This document shows, piece by piece, positions 61,231 to 64,000 of a stretch of 64,000 bases of DNA; position 1 is the first letter of the stretch; each line of letters begins with the position of its first letter. The DNA is from Croceibacterium aestuarii. Its GTDB lineage: Bacteria; Pseudomonadota; Alphaproteobacteria; Sphingomonadales; Sphingomonadaceae. Made by a program: the position numbers and the translations under genes. The notes beneath the pieces were generated by a model. The model saw only the letters and a list, made by a program, of their open reading frames with translations. It made no database searches and was not told the DNA's origin. The DNA lies in NCBI RefSeq assembly GCF_030657335.1, contig NZ_CP131039.1, forward strand, positions 3,116,501 to 3,180,500, given 5' to 3'.

Positions 61231-62324
61231 TCGGTATCTCCAATGAGCAGGACGGGCTTGATCGCCTTGCCGCTCTCGGCATCGGCGAAGGCGCGGTCGA
61301 TTTCGGCAAAGGGGTAGAAGGTCAGCAGGCGGTCGAAGGGAAAGCGCCCCTGGCGCCAGTATTCGGCCAACTGGGGCAGGAACAGGCCCGGATTCGCATC
61401 GCCGCCGAGGATGCCGCGCAGCTGCCGCCCGCCGGCGAGCATGGCGAACATCTTCGGCGCCCAGTCGCCCCGAGGCGCGGCGACGAAGCCGGCGGTGCCG
61501 TTCATCGCGAGCGCTTCGAGCGCCCAGGTGTGGACCTCGGGGGCGGTCGTGGTGTTGAAGGTGAAGCGCACGCCGCGCCCGGTGACGGCGCGGATTTTCT
61601 CGACCACGCCCTCTTCGTCCGCCGCGATGCAGTCGGTCGCGCCGAGCTCGCGCGCCAGCTCGAGCCGTTCGTTGTTCAAGTCGATCGCGACGATTCGCTT
61701 CGCGCCGACCAGCTTTGCCGCCATGACGGCAGAGAGGCCCACGCCGCCGACACCGAAGATCGCGATGGTATCGCCGAACCCGACCTGGAGCGCCTCGATC
61801 ACCGCGCCCGCGCCGGTGACGACGCCGCAGCCGAGCGGCCCGAGCTTCTCGAGCGGCAAATCCCTGTCCATCTTCACCGCGGTGCGCTGCGGTACGAGGC
61901 ATTGGGTGGCGAAGCTCGACTGGCCGAAGAAATGCGAGTGGACCTTTCCGCCGTCCAGCGAAGTCGAGCCGTCGAGCCGCTGGCCGCCGAAGCACAGCGG
62001 CATGGCCAGGTCGCAATAGGTCGGGCGGTTGGCAAGGCAGCTGGGGCATTCGCCGCAGGAGTTGCCGGAGAGGATGACATGATCGCCGATCGCGAAGCCG
62101 CTCACCCCCTCGCCCAGCTCCTCGACCACCCCTGCCCCTTCGTGGCCGAGCACGATCGGGTGCGGCGCATGGCGGCCGGGGTGTTCGTGCAGGTCGGTGT
62201 GGCAGATCCCGGTGGCGACCAAGCGGATGCGCATTTCGCCCGCCCGCGGGGCTTCGAGCTCCAGCTCCTCGAGCGAGGGCGCATGGCTCTTCGGATTGCG
62301 GCTGACAGCGGCGGTGATCTTCAC
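61227..62324 (-). CDS. Zinc-dependent alcohol dehydrogenase
   Basis: 365 residues of the class III/aryl-alcohol dehydrogenase type. Catalytic zinc site: Cys in [19 protein letters not shown], and Cys in [16 protein letters not shown]. Structural zinc: [18 protein letters not shown]-binding [16 protein letters not shown], with Asp in [16 protein letters not shown] favouring NAD+. It oxidises an alcohol or reduces an aldehyde. It is 4 bases overlapped with the esterase and downstream of an aldehyde dehydrogenase gene, with a repeat between. Confidence 0.92.
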   Translation of the reverse strand: MKITAAVSRNPKSHAPSLEELELEAPRAGEMRIRLVATGICHTDLHEHPGRHAPHPIVLGHEGAGVVEELGEGVSGFAIGDHVILSGNSCGECPSCLANRPTYCDLAMPLCFGGQRLDGSTSLDGGKVHSHFFGQSSFATQCLVPQRTAVKMDRDLPLEKLGPLGCGVVTGAGAVIEALQVGFGDTIAIFGVGGVGLSAVMAAKLVGAKRIVAIDLNNERLELARELGATDCIAADEEGVVEKIRAVTGRGVRFTFNTTTAPEVHTWALEALAMNGTAGFVAAPRGDWAPKMFAMLAGGRQLRGILGGDANPGLFLPQLAEYWRQGRFPFDRLLTFYPFAEIDRAFADAESGKAIKPVLLIGDTE

Positions 62325-62343
62325 GATCCAATCCTCCCATTCT

Positions 62344-62436
62344 CGTCATGCTGAACTTGTTTCAGCATCCATTTCGCCTCCCGGCGAGGTTCCGGTGGTG
62401 AGGCGCGATGGACCCTGAAACGAGTTCAGGGTGACG
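62344..62436. repeat. Double-hairpin palindromic repeat with covarying arms
   Basis: Outer arms at 62344-62372 and 62408-62436 (29 bases each) are near reverse complements. Each arm also folds: ATGCTGAA...TTCAGCAT on the left, ACCCTGAA...TTCAGGGT on the right, with the stems changed in step. The TCATGCTGAACTTGTTTCAG core is known as a dispersed sphingomonad element. Confidence 0.85.
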
Positions 62437-62456
62437 GATAAAGGCGGGGAAACGGA

Positions 62457-63905
62457 TCACGCTTTCGTTCCCAGGTGATGGTCGTCGCGGATGTCGGGCA
62501 CCGGACCGGTCTGGGTCAGCAGGCTCTTGCGGCGGAGGAACCGGCGCAGGCTCTCCGGCCCGATGCGCGGGGCGCCGTAGCCCGACCAGCCGAAGCTGTC
62601 CGACCCGAAAGTGCGCAGCTTGGCGAAAGTCAGGAAGGTGTCCTGCAGGAAGATACCCCCGGCGTTGATGCGCCGGCCGATCGCCTTTGCTTCCTCTGCG
62701 GTTCCGGCGATGACGCTGGCGGTGAGGCCGAAATGGGTGTCGTTGGCGAGCCGGATCGCCTCCTCGGTGTCCTTGTAGGCCATAACGGGCAGGCACGGAC
62801 CGAAGGTTTCGTCCTGCATGATCTCCATTTCGTGAGTCACGCCGGTCAGCACCGTAGGGCGCATGTAGAGCCCACCGCCCAGATCCTCGACCTCGCCCCC
62901 GGTCAGCACTTGCGCGCCCTTGGCCTTGGCGTCTTCGAGATGGCACACGACGATGGCGGCCTGCGGAGCAAAGGTGAACGGGCCGATGTGGCCCGCGCGC
63001 GGGTTCTCTACGTTGAGCCGCACCTCCCGCGCTTTCTCGACGAGCTTGGCGACGAAGGCGTCGTGGACGCTTTCATGTACATAGACCCGCTCGACCGAAT
63101 AGCAGACTTGCCCGGTGGCATAGACTGCGCCGCGCAGCACGGCAGTCGCCGCGCGGTCGAGGTCGGCGGTTTCGGTGACGATGCACGGGTCCTTGCCGCC
63201 GAGTTCAAGGTTGCATGGGATCAGCCGTTCGGCGCAGGCGACCGCGACCTTGCGGCCGGTCGGCACCGATCCGGTGAAGCAGATCGTGTCGGCTTCGGCG
63301 ATCACCGCCTGTCCGACCTGGCCGGGGCCGGCGACGTAGTCGAACACCGCGGCCAGTTCGGGGACCTCGGCGACCGTCTCGAACAGCGTCTCGATCACCC
63401 GCGGGGTGACCTCGCTTGGCTTGAGCAGCACCGCGCTGCCCGCGAAGAGCGCCGGGATCGCATCAAGCAGCGCCAGCATCAGCGGCGCATTCCACGGACT
63501 GATGACCCCGACCAGCGGGTAAGCGACGACCTGGCTTTCGACCTCGACGCTCGGCATCGAGCTGCTCATGCCCTGCCATTCGAGGTCGGCGAAGGCCTTC
63601 GGCGCATCCTCCAGCCAGCCGCCGATGTTGCCCATCGTGATAAAGCCCTGGATATAGCTGGTGTGGCAGCCGCCGGTGTCGACCGCGTCGGCCTCCCCGA
63701 TGTCGGCGGCGCGGGCTTTCACCGCGCCAAGCCAGCGGGCCATCACCGCGCAACGCGCGCCGACGCCCATCGCTTCCCACGCCGGCTGGGCGGCGCGCAG
63801 GCGGGCGGCCTTCTCCGCGACCTCTTCGCGGCTCGCCACCGTGATGCTGTGATCCGCCTTTCCGGTGCGCGGGTTGCGCACTTCCAGCACTTGTGTGTCG
63901 GCCAT
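62457..63905 (-). CDS. NAD(P)-dependent aldehyde dehydrogenase
   Basis: 482 residues. Rossmann-type fold markers: VGVISPWNAPLMLALLDAIP, LLKPSEVTPRVIETLFET, FTGSVPTGRKVAVACAERL, catalytic Glu in NLELGGKDPCIV, nucleophile Cys268 in GQVCYSVERV, and ETFGPCLPVM. It oxidises an aldehyde to its acid; the specific substrate is not predictable. Start at 63905; nothing is recognised in the last 95 bases of the window. Confidence 0.94.
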   Translation of the reverse strand: MADTQVLEVRNPRTGKADHSITVASREEVAEKAARLRAAQPAWEAMGVGARCAVMARWLGAVKARAADIGEADAVDTGGCHTSYIQGFITMGNIGGWLEDAPKAFADLEWQGMSSSMPSVEVESQVVAYPLVGVISPWNAPLMLALLDAIPALFAGSAVLLKPSEVTPRVIETLFETVAEVPELAAVFDYVAGPGQVGQAVIAEADTICFTGSVPTGRKVAVACAERLIPCNLELGGKDPCIVTETADLDRAATAVLRGAVYATGQVCYSVERVYVHESVHDAFVAKLVEKAREVRLNVENPRAGHIGPFTFAPQAAIVVCHLEDAKAKGAQVLTGGEVEDLGGGLYMRPTVLTGVTHEMEIMQDETFGPCLPVMAYKDTEEAIRLANDTHFGLTASVIAGTAEEAKAIGRRINAGGIFLQDTFLTFAKLRTFGSDSFGWSGYGAPRIGPESLRRFLRRKSLLTQTGPVPDIRDDHHLGTKA

Positions 63906-64000
63906 CGTCTCTCCTTGTCTTGGGCAGAGTGACCGCCCCTCGCCATGCGTGCAAGGGCCGAGTTTGTCGTCCGAGCAAACAACCCCTGCGGTTACGGCCT

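Noticed and set aside
1-64000. CRISPR arrays, insertion sequences, prophage or integrase genes
   Set aside because: No regularly spaced repeats, transposase motifs or phage genes were seen; the only repeats are the three palindromic elements listed.

Overview
The window is high-GC chromosomal DNA of an alphaproteobacterium, most likely a sphingomonad (Sphingomonadales, Erythrobacteraceae/Novosphingobium-like). The call rests on a gcrA cell-cycle gene, an ACR3-type ars operon, large TonB-dependent receptors, quinohemoprotein dehydrogenases, a chromosomal virB cluster and three short palindromic intergenic repeats of kinds common in sphingomonads. No species call is attempted. The first gene (MFS transporter) is cut by the window edge.

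Layout. 0-8.6 kb: MFS tail, a GAF protein and a divergent LuxR-type regulator, gcrA, an ABC-2 permease, hspQ, tRNA-Ser(CGA), an ArsR-type sensor followed by a CIO-type cytochrome bd operon (cydA-cydB-small subunit), then an OmpR/PhoB-type regulator with a degenerate receiver. 8.8-13.9 kb: lipoprotein plus TonB receptor operon (minus strand) and a divergent TPR protein. 14-21.7 kb: compact virB1-B2-B3-B4-B6-B9-B10-B11 operon with no virB5, virB7, virB8, virD4 or relaxase. 21.7-33.5 kb: minus-strand run of ppx, ppk, exported 5'-nucleotidase, a second TonB receptor, a 2OG-Fe(II) oxygenase and a CNT nucleoside transporter. 34.3-47 kb: exported proteins of poorly known function around two PQQ/heme c dehydrogenases (SMP-30-like, GHWEGDT-type paralogues, DUF6152, three NTF2-like paralogues, a tandem-duplicated protein). 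47-55.8 kb: lipid/diacylglycerol kinase, then cheA-cheW-cheY-cheB-cheR-GGDEF/EAL-mcp. 55.9-64 kb: SnoaL-like protein, carotenoid/stilbene cleavage oxygenase, DksA-like protein, arsR-arsC-acr3, then an esterase-alcohol dehydrogenase-aldehyde dehydrogenase group.

How it may work together. Three 18-bp sites with the 7-4-7 architecture of PHO boxes lie upstream of the lipoprotein/TonB operon, the TonB receptor/5'-nucleotidase genes and ppk-ppx. Together with the nucleoside importer they suggest a phosphate-starvation programme: capture organic phosphate at the outer membrane, dephosphorylate it in the envelope, import the nucleoside, and store or mobilise phosphate as polyphosphate. The 34-47 kb block looks like a periplasmic oxidation module whose substrate cannot be read from sequence. 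The 56-64 kb block looks like catabolism of an aromatic or apocarotenoid-like compound through aldehyde intermediates.

No intergenic stretch exceeds about 300 bases; the longer ones (1190-1488, 8585-8824, 13244-13495, 31028-31296) are described under the regulatory entries or neighbouring genes.
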